Positions 1 through 9,347 are shown, counted from the first letter of the stretch. The stretch: DNA of 64,000 nt from JBMYRH01 sp049602155 (GCA_049602155.1 JBMYRH010000012.1:124001-188000); one strand, 5' to 3'. Translations and numbers: made by a program. The notes: generated by a model from the sequence alone, not told the origin.

Positions 1-564
1 CACGCTCTCCCGGCGCCACCGGAGATCACCGAGACCCGAGCGATGGCGGCCCAAGCGAAGTGGAAAGCCATGCGCCTCAAGGGCCACTACCTCGCAGGAG
101 AGCTCGTGAATAAGGCGGACTTTCGAGCGCTCGCGTTCGACGGCGAGGCCGACATCGCGCGCGGCGCCATCAGCGGGATGTACCCGGCCAGCGAGGTCCG
201 CCTCGATGCCTTGCCTCTGGGCAGCTGGCGCGCACGGCGTCGCGCGAACCATGATGTCCTTGTGAGCGCCTTGGCTGAGGTGACTGGCCTCAAGGTCCTG
301 ACAGGGAGCGAAGGGAGCTGCCCCTTCTCGGCATTCCTCGTGTGCGAGGAGCCTGCGCAGCGTGACCTTGTGCGAACAGCGCTGATCGAGGCGCGGATCT
401 ATCCCGCGGTGCTCTGGCCCATGGACACACCGGCACTCTCGGGGGTCTCAGAGGCACACTGTGCCCTCGCCGACCGCACACTCTCGGTCCACTGCGACAT
501 GCGCTACGACCCCGAGGATATGGCGCGCGTCGCCACGGTCATCGCAGAGGCCTGCGCACCATGA
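1..564 (+). CDS. PLP-dependent aminotransferase-like protein, C-terminal part (5' end outside window)
   Basis: The reading frame is open from base 1, so this is the tail of a longer gene; the first in-window ATG at 43 is internal. The C-terminal pattern (R..R.NHDVLV near the middle, CPFSAFLV, then RDLVRTALIEARIYPAVLWP and LSVHCDMRY) resembles the small domain of fold-type I PLP enzymes of the DegT/class I-II kind found in polysaccharide loci. The catalytic lysine would lie upstream and cannot be seen. Its stop overlaps the next start by 4 nt (ATGA), so it is translationally coupled to the FemAB-like gene. The likely role is amino-sugar or amino-acid decoration of a surface polymer; this is inference from context, with moderate confidence in the family. 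Confidence 0.6.
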   Translation, partial: HALPAPPEITETRAMAAQAKWKAMRLKGHYLAGELVNKADFRALAFDGEADIARGAISGMYPASEVRLDALPLGSWRARRRANHDVLVSALAEVTGLKVLTGSEGSCPFSAFLVCEEPAQRDLVRTALIEARIYPAVLWPMDTPALSGVSEAHCALADRTLSVHCDMRYDPEDMARVATVIAEACAP

Positions 565-1610
565 ACAGCTGCCTCATCCCGCCCGATGACCCGCGCTGGT
601 CTGCGCTGCTCGACGGTCAAGCGCACGACTTTCATCACCTCCCGAGCTTCGTGGCCCTAGAGGCGTCGCGCAGCGGTGGTGAACCCTCGGCGCTCTACGT
701 GGAGGTCTCAGGACATCAACTCCTGCTCCCCTTGATCCTGCGCGACCTGCCCCCTCACCTTGGCGTCACGGGGCGGGACGCGATCTCGCCCTATGGGTAC
801 CCGTGTCCGCTGCTATCCGGGCCCGACCCTGATTGCCATGCGAGCCTCCTTGAGGCCGTCCCCAGTGCGCTCGGGGAGGCTGGCCTCATCTCAGCATTCG
901 TGCGGCTGCACCCCCTCATCGCGACGCCCCTCGAGGCCCTCGGCCGAGCGGGCGAGCTGGTCAGGCACGGGCCGACGGTCTGGATCGACATGACGGAGTC
1001 GGTCGAAGAGATGTGGCGTCAAACACGAAGCAGTGATCGCAACCGGATGAACAAGCTGCGTCGGCAAGGCTACGCCGCGCGCGTCGACACCGCATGGGAT
1101 CGCGTCGACGACTTCGTGGCGCTCTACAACGAGACCATGAGCTACTTGTCGGCGAGCGCAGGCTACTTCTACGACCGCGCTTATTTCGAGGCGCTCCGCA
1201 CAGCCCTCGATGGGCGCCTTCACCTCTGCGTGGTTGAGGGGCCCGATGAGGCTGTGGTGTCCGCCGGGGTCTTCAGTGAGATCGGCGGCCTTATGCAGTT
1301 TCATCTCTCGGGGACCCGCTCAGATCACCGTCGAACCTCCCCGAGCCGCTTGATGATCGATCACATGCGTCGGGTCGGTAAGGAGCGTGGAGCCACCCGC
1401 TTCCACCTCGGTGGTGGCGTGGGAGCCGCTGAGGACAGCCTCTACGAGTTCAAGCGTGGCTTCTCTGCGCATCGCGCTGAGTTCCACACGTGGCGCGTCC
1501 AAGGAGATCCCGAAGGGTATGCGCAAGCTGAGGCTGCCGCGCGGGCCGCCGGCGCCGCTGAGGGGGCCGGGGGCTTCTTCCCGAGCTATCGGCGGCCGAT
1601 CGCGTCCTGA
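561..1610 (+). CDS. FemAB/GNAT-like acyltransferase (BioF2/Acetyltransf_6 type)
   Basis: This 349-aa protein has the layout of FemAB-related double-GNAT proteins often found in exopolysaccharide clusters: an N-terminal half with a short hydrophobic core (LLLPLILRDL), a conserved SSDRNRMNKLRRQG stretch around residue 155, and a C-terminal acyl-CoA fold with GLMQFHLSGT and FHLGGGVGAAEDSLYEFKRGFS. The last motif is typical of the family, where the domain holds the acyl donor or aminoacyl substrate. Start by ATGA overlap with the aminotransferase. It probably acetylates or aminoacylates a sugar intermediate in the cytoplasm. Its 3' end overlaps the convergent glycosyltransferase by 25 nt. Confidence 0.7.
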   Translation: MNSCLIPPDDPRWSALLDGQAHDFHHLPSFVALEASRSGGEPSALYVEVSGHQLLLPLILRDLPPHLGVTGRDAISPYGYPCPLLSGPDPDCHASLLEAVPSALGEAGLISAFVRLHPLIATPLEALGRAGELVRHGPTVWIDMTESVEEMWRQTRSSDRNRMNKLRRQGYAARVDTAWDRVDDFVALYNETMSYLSASAGYFYDRAYFEALRTALDGRLHLCVVEGPDEAVVSAGVFSEIGGLMQFHLSGTRSDHRRTSPSRLMIDHMRRVGKERGATRFHLGGGVGAAEDSLYEFKRGFSAHRAEFHTWRVQGDPEGYAQAEAAARAAGAAEGAGGFFPSYRRPIAS

Positions 1611-2713
1611 GCCATGGCGGCGTACGCCTGAGCGATGTCCGCCCAGGACCAGGTTGTCGCGGCAAATTGTGCACGGGCTGCCTGTGCTCTGACGGCTTGG
1701 TGAGCCAAGACCTCCCGCACGCGCTCCGCCCAGAGGGCGCCGTCATCGGTCGGTGCATAGGACCCGGAGGTGCCGAGCGCCTCACGGGCACAGGGCACGT
1801 CGGCGGCTACGGCGGGGATGCCCAAGGCCAGGGCCTCGTGATAGGGGATGCCGAAGGACTCAATTCGTGAGGGCAGAACCGCGACGCTCGCCTGACTGAG
1901 GCGGGCCATGGCTTCTTCCGCGACGAGGCTCCCCGCGAACTCAAAGCGATCATAGACCGAGAGGTCGCGGGCGGCGTCGACCAACTCTGGCACCGCCTCC
2001 GGTTGGACTGTGACAAGGCATCGGAGCGCAGGATGCGTCAGGCGCAGCGCGGCCATCATCGGCGCGAGCACGGCGTGATTCTTGTGAGGTCCTGGACCAG
2101 ATACGTACGCCAAGTAGGGGGGAGAGTCCGGGGAGGTAAGGGGCCCTTGGGCGAACTTGCGCGCCGCCGGTTGGACCGTGCTCGGGATGACTGTCACCCG
2201 CTCTGCTGGGAAGCCCCACCGTGCGCAGAAGGCCTCCTTCATATGCGCCGATTGGACGCTCACCAGGTCCACGTCTCTTAGGCCCAGGCGCATGTAGAGG
2301 CTCATGGCTTTGAATCGGCGCCTGGTGTGTGTGGGCAGCGCAAACGTGATCCGCTCTGGGGGGTAGGCCACAAAGGCTTGCTGCACCATCAACACATGCG
2401 GCACCGGACACCCTATGAGGCTGGTGTCCGTCAGGGACAAGAGGGCGTCTGCCTTCCACGCCTTGAGGAGCCGACGGAGCGTCAGGTTTTCACCCAGCAA
2501 CTTCGCACGAAAACCTGGAGCCAACCGATGGATCGTCAGCGAGGTGCCCTGAGCGTCTGGGGCTTGAGTGAGCGCCTCATCAGGCCACTCTGTGGGCACG
2601 AGCGCGAGCAAGGCGTCTACGCCCTCTGCGTGCCGCAGCCCATCGAGGATCGCGCGCCCGACGATGCCGCTCCCAAAGCCTCGCAGGGTCCCCGCATGTA
2701 TCGCGAGGCGCAT
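1586..2713 (-). CDS. Glycosyltransferase family 4 (GT-B fold)
   Basis: A 375-aa GT-B glycosyltransferase. The C-terminal half shows the donor-binding signature: YLAYVSGPGPHKNH, then SQASVAVLPSRIESFGIPYHEALALGIPAVAADVPCAREALG, where the ExFGxPxxEA pattern is the GT4 EX7E region. No signal peptide or membrane span, so a cytoplasmic or membrane-associated enzyme adding a sugar from a nucleotide donor to a lipid-linked glycan. Its ATG overlaps the stop of the preceding thymidylate-kinase-like gene (TGATG), making it the last gene of a four-gene minus-strand operon starting near 5.7 kb. Donor and acceptor cannot be read from sequence. Confidence 0.85.
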   Translation of the reverse strand: MRLAIHAGTLRGFGSGIVGRAILDGLRHAEGVDALLALVPTEWPDEALTQAPDAQGTSLTIHRLAPGFRAKLLGENLTLRRLLKAWKADALLSLTDTSLIGCPVPHVLMVQQAFVAYPPERITFALPTHTRRRFKAMSLYMRLGLRDVDLVSVQSAHMKEAFCARWGFPAERVTVIPSTVQPAARKFAQGPLTSPDSPPYLAYVSGPGPHKNHAVLAPMMAALRLTHPALRCLVTVQPEAVPELVDAARDLSVYDRFEFAGSLVAEEAMARLSQASVAVLPSRIESFGIPYHEALALGIPAVAADVPCAREALGTSGSYAPTDDGALWAERVREVLAHQAVRAQAARAQFAATTWSWADIAQAYAAMAQDAIGRR

Positions 2714-3360
2714 CAGGCCTCTCTGAGTGCGTCGAGGAGGGCGCGTGTGACGGATTCGACGGGTTGCGCGGCGTCGATCACGGTGAAGCGACCCTCAGCG
2801 GCCAACCTCATGTACGCGTCATATCGGGCTGCGCGCACCTCGGGGGCGTCTTCAAAGGGCTCGGCTTTGATGAGAGCGCGCCTCGCCACCTCCTCGCTTG
2901 AGAGTTGGAGGAGGAAGGCGGCGTCGGGGGTGGGGCAAGCGGCGACGAGGGCACTTCGTAGCCTGCCGTTCGTCGCGACGAGGTCCGGGAAGCGGAGCGT
3001 GAGGTCCACCAAGGCGTCTTCGACGTAGCGGTCGCAGAGCACGGTCGCGCCGCGGAGGCTGAGCCAGCGGACGTGGGCCCCGAGGTTGATGATCGTGTCC
3101 GCGATCGCCATGGCGACCCAGGTCTGGTTGACCCCTGGTCGAGAGAACGCCTGAGCACGTGCCTTTGGGGTGGAGGCGCTGGGTAAAGAGTTGGGTCGGG
3201 CGCGCCGCACCATCGAACGTAAGCCGTCCATCAGCGGCGAATAGCCCGGTCGAAACCAGACACGGCGGACGTCATGTCCACGCTCGGTGAGGGCGCGCTC
3301 AAGGCGGTCCAGCTGGGTGCTCTTACCCGCGCAATCAATCCCAGAGAGGCTGATGATCAT
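2713..3360 (-). CDS. Thymidylate kinase-like P-loop protein
   Basis: A 215-aa protein with an N-terminal Walker A motif GIDCAGKST (about residues 7-15), then RVWFRPGYSP, a DRYVEDALVDL segment near residue 100 (the DR-Y motif of thymidylate kinases) and a C-terminal helix. Length matches dTMP kinase (about 210 aa). It sits between two glycosyltransferases with ATGA-type overlaps on both sides, which is not the usual tmk setting (beside holB). Divergent TMK-like kinases recur in polysaccharide loci, where the substrate is unknown. A glycan-related phosphotransfer is plausible but unproven; it may also be a true dTMP kinase. Confidence 0.7.
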   Translation of the reverse strand: MIISLSGIDCAGKSTQLDRLERALTERGHDVRRVWFRPGYSPLMDGLRSMVRRARPNSLPSASTPKARAQAFSRPGVNQTWVAMAIADTIINLGAHVRWLSLRGATVLCDRYVEDALVDLTLRFPDLVATNGRLRSALVAACPTPDAAFLLQLSSEEVARRALIKAEPFEDAPEVRAARYDAYMRLAAEGRFTVIDAAQPVESVTRALLDALREA

Positions 3361-4325
3361 TCGGCGGAACCGCCATTCGACGTGCTGCGGGCTTGTTTGA
3401 GCTCACGTTGCCAGAAGCGAAGGGAGCCAAGGGCGATGATGAAGCCAAAGGTAGGGAGCGTGCCGTACCACGGGACATGGCGTTTTGAGATCGTCCACCA
3501 GACCGACATCTGCTCACCGGATTTTCTGTCCCAGAGGTGCTTTTTGAATCGAGAGCTGGCGTCTCGAAGGCTCCAGGATGCGCCCCTGGGTCCGGTCATC
3601 CCGATGCTCGAGGTGCGTGTCTCTAGGGTCACGTGCGCTTGGGGGACGATGAACATCCTCACGCCATTGCCCTCGAGGTGGAGGGAGTACTCCGTGTCCC
3701 CGCCGAGGTGGGGCATATCGAGGTCATCGTGCAGGCCAAAGCGCTTCATGATGGCGGTGGGGAAGAGGACCGCGCGCCCGTGAACCTCGCTCGTGGGGTA
3801 GGGGGAGGTGGGGATGGTCGCGACCTTTGTGCCTCGGCGGTGAATGTAGCGGCTCGTCCAGATCGGCAGGGGGCTCGCGATGCGCCCCCAGTGGCTACCC
3901 GCCCACACGATGTGCTCTGGCGCGTCTCGGTCGATGACCAACGCTGCGCACACCGCGTCGTCTTCAGCGACCGAGCAGTCGAGCAGGTGCTGGATGGCGT
4001 CAGGGGCGACGAAGGCGTCGGGGTTCAACAGCAAGACGTAGTCACAGCCGTCGGCGAGGCAGAGCTCCACGGCGCGGTTTGTGCCGCCTGTCCACCAGAG
4101 GCTGCCGTCACCGGTGACGACGCGTACGGCGGGAAATTGAGTGGCCAATTTCTCACGGGTGCTGTCGGTTGAGCCGTCGTCACAGACGACGATAGAGAGC
4201 TCGGCGTCAGTGACGCTCGCTTCTAGCGCCATGAGGCAGTCCAACAGCACATCCCAGCTGTTGTGGACGGCGATAGCGACCCCGATTCGGGGCTGTGCGC
4301 CTGGAGAGGCGTCGGGGAGCGTCAT
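3357..4325 (-). CDS. Glycosyltransferase family 2 (rhamnosyltransferase-like)
   Basis: A 322-aa GT-A enzyme. The start chosen is the ATG at 4325, whose ATGA overlaps the stop of the upstream Wzy-like gene; the longer open frame upstream adds low-quality, Arg/His-rich sequence. Motifs: VAIAVHNSWDVLLDCL at the N-terminus, VVCDDGSTDSTRE (first DxD-like aspartates), GDGSLWWTGGTNRAVE and LLLNPDAFV, a pattern typical of GT2 rhamnosyl/galactofuranosyl transferases. A C-terminal hydrophobic stretch near YGTLPTFGFIIALGSLRF may anchor it to the inner membrane. It probably adds a sugar during repeat-unit assembly. Confidence 0.85.
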   Translation of the reverse strand: MTLPDASPGAQPRIGVAIAVHNSWDVLLDCLMALEASVTDAELSIVVCDDGSTDSTREKLATQFPAVRVVTGDGSLWWTGGTNRAVELCLADGCDYVLLLNPDAFVAPDAIQHLLDCSVAEDDAVCAALVIDRDAPEHIVWAGSHWGRIASPLPIWTSRYIHRRGTKVATIPTSPYPTSEVHGRAVLFPTAIMKRFGLHDDLDMPHLGGDTEYSLHLEGNGVRMFIVPQAHVTLETRTSSIGMTGPRGASWSLRDASSRFKKHLWDRKSGEQMSVWWTISKRHVPWYGTLPTFGFIIALGSLRFWQRELKQARSTSNGGSAE

Positions 4326-5698
4326 CGTATTCTTCCGGGTGGGTTCCAGGTCTCGCGTGCGTGGCTGACGACGACAGGGGGTGATTCTGCGCCCCTCGCG
4401 ACGGTCGTCAAGGCGATGGCCAGAACCATGCTGAAGGAGATGGAGACATTGCCGATGGCGGGCCAAGAGGACGCAAAGAGCCCGGTGACGAGCATGCCAC
4501 CAAGGATCCCACGAGCGATGCCCTTTGCTTGTCGAACGTCGATCGGGTCTGACGGTGCAGGGCGTAGGGCCTTCCACCAGTGCCACCAGCCCAAGAGCGC
4601 GAGGATGAGGCCGATCATCCCGGTCATCAACAGGGTGTCCAAGTAAGCATTGTCAAAGGCGACACGCTGGAAGAGCGCCGTGGTCTCAGTGTTCCGGTCG
4701 AAGGCATCGAACCTCATGTGCGTGAGCTTTCTCCAGCCAGCCATCCCGGTGTCCAACGTGATGTTGCTCTGTCCCCAGAGCAGCGGGATTAACTCACCAG
4801 AGCCCAGGTTGGATTTGATGAGGCTGTACCAGAGTAAGACGCGCCCTGAGGAGATCTCGTTGGTCTGCTCAATCGTGAAGATGGGGGTCGCGATGAGCAT
4901 CATGAACGCGCTCAGTGCCAATGTCCCCGTGACGAGGACCAATCGGCAGAACCCCGCGATTAACTGTCGATGGCTGTAGGCGCCGTAGATGGCGAAGGAC
5001 ACCCCCAGCATCAACAGCTGCGTGCGGCAGTCGGTCAGGAAGGTCAGGACGAGCCCCCCGATGATCGCGACCCAACAGAGCGTCCGACTGATGGACGGGG
5101 CCAAGAGCAACGCAATGAACCCCGCATAGCTCAACGTCGCAGAGATCACAGCGAAGTAGTTCGGGTTCATCCCAAAGTGGAACCGCGTCCGCCCGCCTCC
5201 GCTCTCCGAGACATCTCCGGCCCAGAGCGCGACGGCTATCGCGAAGATCGACGCCATGAACATCGTGGAGAAACTCAGGCGCACGAACTCTCGAATTCGA
5301 TGCGATGTGCTCAGCGATATTGGGATCACGACGAAGCACGTGGCCCAGGCTGAGATCATGCTCGCGCGCTCCCAGTTTGGCTCGGAGCGGACGAGCAAGC
5401 TGAAGACGCTATAGGCGACGAACATCCCGAGCATGCGGAAGGCAGGCTTGAGCTGCAGCGCCTTGAAGTGAGTCATCGCGATGAGCCCGAGCGCCATCGG
5501 TCCGATGAGCACCTTGCTCCGCACGAGCACAGCTCGAAGTCCATCGGGGAGAGCAGGGACGGCGGCGATGATTTGAGAGACCGTCCAGAGCACGAGCAAG
5601 AAGAGCGTGAAACGCGTATGCAGCGGTAGCTTTCGCGCCGCGTTTACGCTGCCCATGCTGTACTCAGTCTGGATGTAGGGTGCCGCCGTGTTCAACAT
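4322..5698 (-). CDS. O-antigen ligase / Wzy-like polymerase family membrane protein
   Basis: A hydrophobic protein (about 458 aa from the chosen start) with roughly 10-12 predicted membrane spans and a long periplasmic loop (about residues 300-370) rich in polar residues, the layout of Wzy/WaaL (Wzy_C) proteins. An R-T-Q segment after LVLTFLTDCRTQLLML fits the conserved arginine region before the large loop. Start is ambiguous: ATG 5698 has GAGG 4 nt upstream, ATG 5770 has a purine run, and ATG 5656 has no ribosome site. It is the first gene of the operon leading to GT2, TMK-like and GT4, and is divergent from the nucleotidyltransferase at 5796. Polymerase versus ligase cannot be decided from sequence. 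Confidence 0.75.
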   Translation of the reverse strand: MLNTAAPYIQTEYSMGSVNAARKLPLHTRFTLFLLVLWTVSQIIAAVPALPDGLRAVLVRSKVLIGPMALGLIAMTHFKALQLKPAFRMLGMFVAYSVFSLLVRSEPNWERASMISAWATCFVVIPISLSTSHRIREFVRLSFSTMFMASIFAIAVALWAGDVSESGGGRTRFHFGMNPNYFAVISATLSYAGFIALLLAPSISRTLCWVAIIGGLVLTFLTDCRTQLLMLGVSFAIYGAYSHRQLIAGFCRLVLVTGTLALSAFMMLIATPIFTIEQTNEISSGRVLLWYSLIKSNLGSGELIPLLWGQSNITLDTGMAGWRKLTHMRFDAFDRNTETTALFQRVAFDNAYLDTLLMTGMIGLILALLGWWHWWKALRPAPSDPIDVRQAKGIARGILGGMLVTGLFASSWPAIGNVSISFSMVLAIALTTVARGAESPPVVVSHARETWNPPGRIR

Positions 5699-5795
5699 CG
5701 CTCCTCGAACATGCCTTCGTTGCCAGAGCGCGCGCCGCTGATCAAGGTTTACCGCGGCGCTTGCGAGCATTGCCCCCCTTTGAAACACTCACGAC

Positions 5796-6842
5796 GTGAC
5801 ACAACTAGACCCTCACGCGGAGCCTTCTCGGGAGACTTGGCGCGCATTACGCGCTCTCCTTGCTGGACAGGCGTCACCGCCGTCGGCCTCGGCTGAGTTG
5901 GCTCAGGCTGCCAAGATGGGTGAGGTCGAGGTCCTCGCGCTTGAGGCCCTCCCCGACCTTGAACCCTGGTTGGCCGCTGCGGTGCGTCAACGCGCGGAGC
6001 ATTCCGTCGTGGTCGGGTTCGCAGAGGCGCGAGTGGCCGAGGTGATGGCCGCTGCGGCCACCCAGCGCTGGGCGGCGCTGAAGGGCTCGGCGTCTGCCTA
6101 CGCGCTCTACTCAGACCCGAGTCATCGCGCCCGTCGGGATGTCGACATCCTCGTGCACCCTGACGACATCTCTGATGTCTCTCGGGCCGCGCGCGCCGCC
6201 GGCTGGGAAGATGTGACCCACGCCACGCACCTGGCGGGTTCAGCGCACGCCCCCTTTGAACGGGAGTGGATGGTGCCGCTCGGGGGACACCGAGTGGGGT
6301 GTGATGTCCATCGTCGGCTGCTCCGGTGGACGGAGTTCTCTGTCGACGCTTCAGAGGTCTTGGCGCGCAGCCAAGTGTTGGACTCCGGCTGGAGGATCTG
6401 TGCGCTCTCTGACCTCCTGCTCCACACTGCGCTGCACGCTGCCAACGCAGCATTCCGTGTCCCGCTACGAAGCTGGCTGGACGTCCACCGGATGGTGGCC
6501 TCTCCCGAGCTGGACTGGGAGCGTGTCCTGAGGACGTCGCGGGCCTGGCACGCTCAGCGCTGCGTCTGGGCGACGCTCGTCATCATTGAGCGCTGGTTTG
6601 GTGCCTCCGCGCCTAAGGCGGTCATGGCTGCGCTCGCCCCGAGCGCTCGTACCGCAGAGCGACTGTTGAGGGACCTAGAGGGCCAGGGCGCCTGGCCTGG
6701 TAGTCGCCCCTGGGGCCGTGTGGGCCGGGCGCGCCTCCGCATGCGCCTGAGGGACACGCCTAGAGATGCCCTGTCTTATGTGTGGCAGACCGTGACGCGG
6801 GAGGTCAGCGACTCGCGGTGGGGCGTTCAAGGAGGGGGCTGA
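5796..6842 (+). CDS. NTP_transf_5 family putative nucleotidyltransferase
   Basis: A 348-aa protein with a GTG start. The central part carries the family signature ALKGSASAYALYSDPSHRARRDVDILVHPDD (around residues 94-124; the DVDILV aspartates are the putative metal ligands of the nucleotidyltransferase fold) followed by DVHRRLLRW and LLLHTALHAA. The family (PF14907) is common in capsule and exopolysaccharide loci but has no settled biochemical role. It is a lone plus-strand gene between two minus-strand polysaccharide operons. Cytoplasmic; no signal peptide. Family assignment is fairly sure, function unknown. Confidence 0.75.
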   Translation: MTQLDPHAEPSRETWRALRALLAGQASPPSASAELAQAAKMGEVEVLALEALPDLEPWLAAAVRQRAEHSVVVGFAEARVAEVMAAAATQRWAALKGSASAYALYSDPSHRARRDVDILVHPDDISDVSRAARAAGWEDVTHATHLAGSAHAPFEREWMVPLGGHRVGCDVHRRLLRWTEFSVDASEVLARSQVLDSGWRICALSDLLLHTALHAANAAFRVPLRSWLDVHRMVASPELDWERVLRTSRAWHAQRCVWATLVIIERWFGASAPKAVMAALAPSARTAERLLRDLEGQGAWPGSRPWGRVGRARLRMRLRDTPRDALSYVWQTVTREVSDSRWGVQGGG

Positions 6843-6854
6843 ACCTGTGTGGCC

Positions 6855-9311
6855 CTAGAGCCCCTCTGCGGCCCGCTGTCGCGCCTTGCTCGCCCCGCGG
6901 CTGTCTCCGCGCGCTTCAAGGGCGACCGCCAGCTCCTCGTACAGGCCTCTGTCTCGAGGGCTGAGCCGGATAGCGTTGTGCAAGGAGCGGATCGCCGCCT
7001 GGAGCCGCCCGCGGCGCTTCAGCGCCTTGCTCTGAAGGCGGTAGAAGGCGACGTGCCCCACAGTGTCATGTGGCGCGAGGGACGCCCGGAGCTTCTTGAG
7101 GCACTCCTCGAGCCGCGCATCGTCCTTGAGCTTGAGCAGGACTCGGGCGGCGTGAAGTAGAGGCTCAGTGCTACGCTTGGGGTCGAGGCTCGCCGCCTCC
7201 TCATAGAGGTGCCGGGCTTCTACGTAGCGACGCTCACGCTCGACGAGCTTGGCCTGGACCAGGTAGCCAAGCCGCTGCAGGCGTTGACGCTGCTCAGGGC
7301 GCTCTTCCTCCGCGCTCCGAGCCAGCAGGTTGACCGAGAGCGCGTCGAGCGCCTCTGCGGCCTCAGGCATACGAAGCCAGCTCTCCACAAGGGACTCCTG
7401 GATGTCGAGCTGGTCTGGGAACTGGGTGCGCGCCCAGGTCAAGATCTTAGTGGTCGCGTCGCGATAGCCGCGCTGCCGCAGATGGTTGACTAGCGCCAGG
7501 GTGAGCTCGGCGTCCGCCTTCAAGATGTTGGCCAGGAGCTCGCCACGCTGGCGATGCGCGATCAACATCGTCAGGCACTGTTGGCGCCAATAGGCGCTCT
7601 CATGGCAGAGGCGATGCAGGCTCTTGTGGGCGGCCTCTTCATCACCCACCTCGAAGGCTGCGTTGACGCCCGCTACGAGCGCGGTGGGGGCCCCCGGCGC
7701 CAGGGCTTGTGCGCGCTGGGCCAGCCCGTGGGCGAAGGGCGCGTCGCCATCTCTCAGCGCCACCGCACTGCTGAGCGCGTGAAGGTGAAAATCCGAGGGG
7801 TGCTCGGACAGGTTGGCCTTGATGATGTGCCCAGCTGACTGTGGCGTCGTGATGGCGCGTATGGCGGCATCGGCACGTCGCGCGTCACCTTGATAGGCGA
7901 CGACGCAGAGGGCGGCGAGGGTCCCGATGCACGTCAACGTCAGCGCACCGTGCTGCCATGTCCATGGCTCCATCTTCGTCTTAGATTGGCTCGTGCGCCC
8001 CCCCAGCCAGGCCGCAGTGGCCACCCAGACGACACCAACGCCTGGGATGAGCAGGGAGAAGTCGACCATGTTCTGAATGACCACGGCGGTCAGGCCCACC
8101 GCCACCGCATGACGACTAGGCGTGCTCTGCGTCTTGATGAGGAGCCGCACCAGCCACCACGTGCCGACGGCGAAGAGGCCCAGCCCGACCGGACCGCCCC
8201 ACTCAGCCATGAGTTGGAGCGGGAGGTTGTGCGCCCGGCTGAGGTAGCCGGTGTACCAGTCCGTCGTGTGGAGCGTCGCCGCGATGCCAAAGTTGCCGGG
8301 GCCATGGCCCACCCATGGTCGATCCATGAGGACTTGCCAGCCGGTGACCCAACGAATCACGAGCTCGCCCCAGAGGCTCCCTGGCTCGAGGTTGGGGTCG
8401 CTGGCTGTCGTCCAGAGGGCATAGCTGAAGACGAGGACCCCCAAGACGCCGATCGTCGCGATGAAAAGGCCAGCGAGGCGCCGGGCTTTGCTTCGCGTGC
8501 CGTGGCGGATGAACCAGATGAGGTAGAGGTGGGAGGCCACGAGCAGCGCGAGGTTGGCGCGGGAGCCAGAGAGGACGATCAGGGCCGCCATCGTCGCCCA
8601 AGAGCCGGCGAGCAGCAGGATGCGTCGGCGCTCCTTGGCTTGGAGCCAGTAGCCAAAGGTCACCGCGGTGGTCAACAACAGGAGCGCCGCGGTGTGGTTC
8701 GGGTTCACCATGGGGCCACGGATCGGTTCGTGCTCTAGAGACGCTGTCGGCGTGTAGATGCCATAGAGGACGGTCGCGTCGATGGCGGTGTGGATCGCGC
8801 AGACGACGGTGACCAAGACCCCCGAGAAGACGACGTAGAAGGGGATGGGGGACCGGGCGGTGCTCCTGCCCTGAAGGGTGCGCCCCCAGACGGTGATGCC
8901 GATCAGGCCGTAGATCAGCAGGAGCGCCATCATGGCTGCGCCGCGAGGGCGGTCGAGGGTCAGCGACGGTGACAATGTCATCTCAAGGAGCGCCCCAGCC
9001 TCTGCGTAGGCGGCGGTCGCGTTGCTGTCTACCGCGCCGACCACAGCGGCTGGCCACGGGGCGAGCAAGAGGAGCGACCATGCGAGCCATGCCAGCCCGA
9101 CCCACCCTGTCGCTGGCAGGCGCGGTAATGCCCGCTGTGGGTTAAGCCAGACCATGGCGAGGAGCAGGCTGACGAGGCCGGCGAGCAAGATCTGACTCTC
9201 AAAGTGAACGGAGCCCACAGCGAGCGGCGCGGCGAGGATGCCGAGCCCCATGAGGTCTAAGACGTACGAGGTACGTCGGGTGCGCTCTTTGCTCCGCGGT
9301 TTGCCGCCCAT
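6855..9311 (-). CDS. O-antigen ligase-like membrane protein with C-terminal TPR domain
   Basis: An 818-aa fusion-type protein. Residues about 18-440 hold some 11-12 membrane helices with a Wzy_C-like core (VLSGSRANLALLVASH before the large periplasmic loop, then GWQVLMDRPWVGHGPGNFG and YLSRAHNLPLQLMAEWG, typical of the ligase family). Residues about 450-818 are helical repeats with TPR character (AHGLAQRAQALAPGAP, YVEARHLYEEAASLDP, LQAAIRSLHNAIRLSP). It lies 36 nt downstream of the tyrosine autokinase and probably shares its transcript. The TPR part likely binds a partner of the polymerisation or export machine; that is inference. Confidence 0.8.
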   Translation of the reverse strand: MGGKPRSKERTRRTSYVLDLMGLGILAAPLAVGSVHFESQILLAGLVSLLLAMVWLNPQRALPRLPATGWVGLAWLAWSLLLLAPWPAAVVGAVDSNATAAYAEAGALLEMTLSPSLTLDRPRGAAMMALLLIYGLIGITVWGRTLQGRSTARSPIPFYVVFSGVLVTVVCAIHTAIDATVLYGIYTPTASLEHEPIRGPMVNPNHTAALLLLTTAVTFGYWLQAKERRRILLLAGSWATMAALIVLSGSRANLALLVASHLYLIWFIRHGTRSKARRLAGLFIATIGVLGVLVFSYALWTTASDPNLEPGSLWGELVIRWVTGWQVLMDRPWVGHGPGNFGIAATLHTTDWYTGYLSRAHNLPLQLMAEWGGPVGLGLFAVGTWWLVRLLIKTQSTPSRHAVAVGLTAVVIQNMVDFSLLIPGVGVVWVATAAWLGGRTSQSKTKMEPWTWQHGALTLTCIGTLAALCVVAYQGDARRADAAIRAITTPQSAGHIIKANLSEHPSDFHLHALSSAVALRDGDAPFAHGLAQRAQALAPGAPTALVAGVNAAFEVGDEEAAHKSLHRLCHESAYWRQQCLTMLIAHRQRGELLANILKADAELTLALVNHLRQRGYRDATTKILTWARTQFPDQLDIQESLVESWLRMPEAAEALDALSVNLLARSAEEERPEQRQRLQRLGYLVQAKLVERERRYVEARHLYEEAASLDPKRSTEPLLHAARVLLKLKDDARLEECLKKLRASLAPHDTVGHVAFYRLQSKALKRRGRLQAAIRSLHNAIRLSPRDRGLYEELAVALEARGDSRGASKARQRAAEGL

Positions 9312-9347
9312 GTCAGATCTTGATGTCCATCACGCGGTTGCTGTTGA

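Noticed and set aside
4326..4586. N-terminal extension of the GT2 protein at 3357-4325
   Set aside because: The added 87 residues are Arg/His-rich and overlap the Wzy-like gene; the ATGA overlap at 4322-4325 explains the start.
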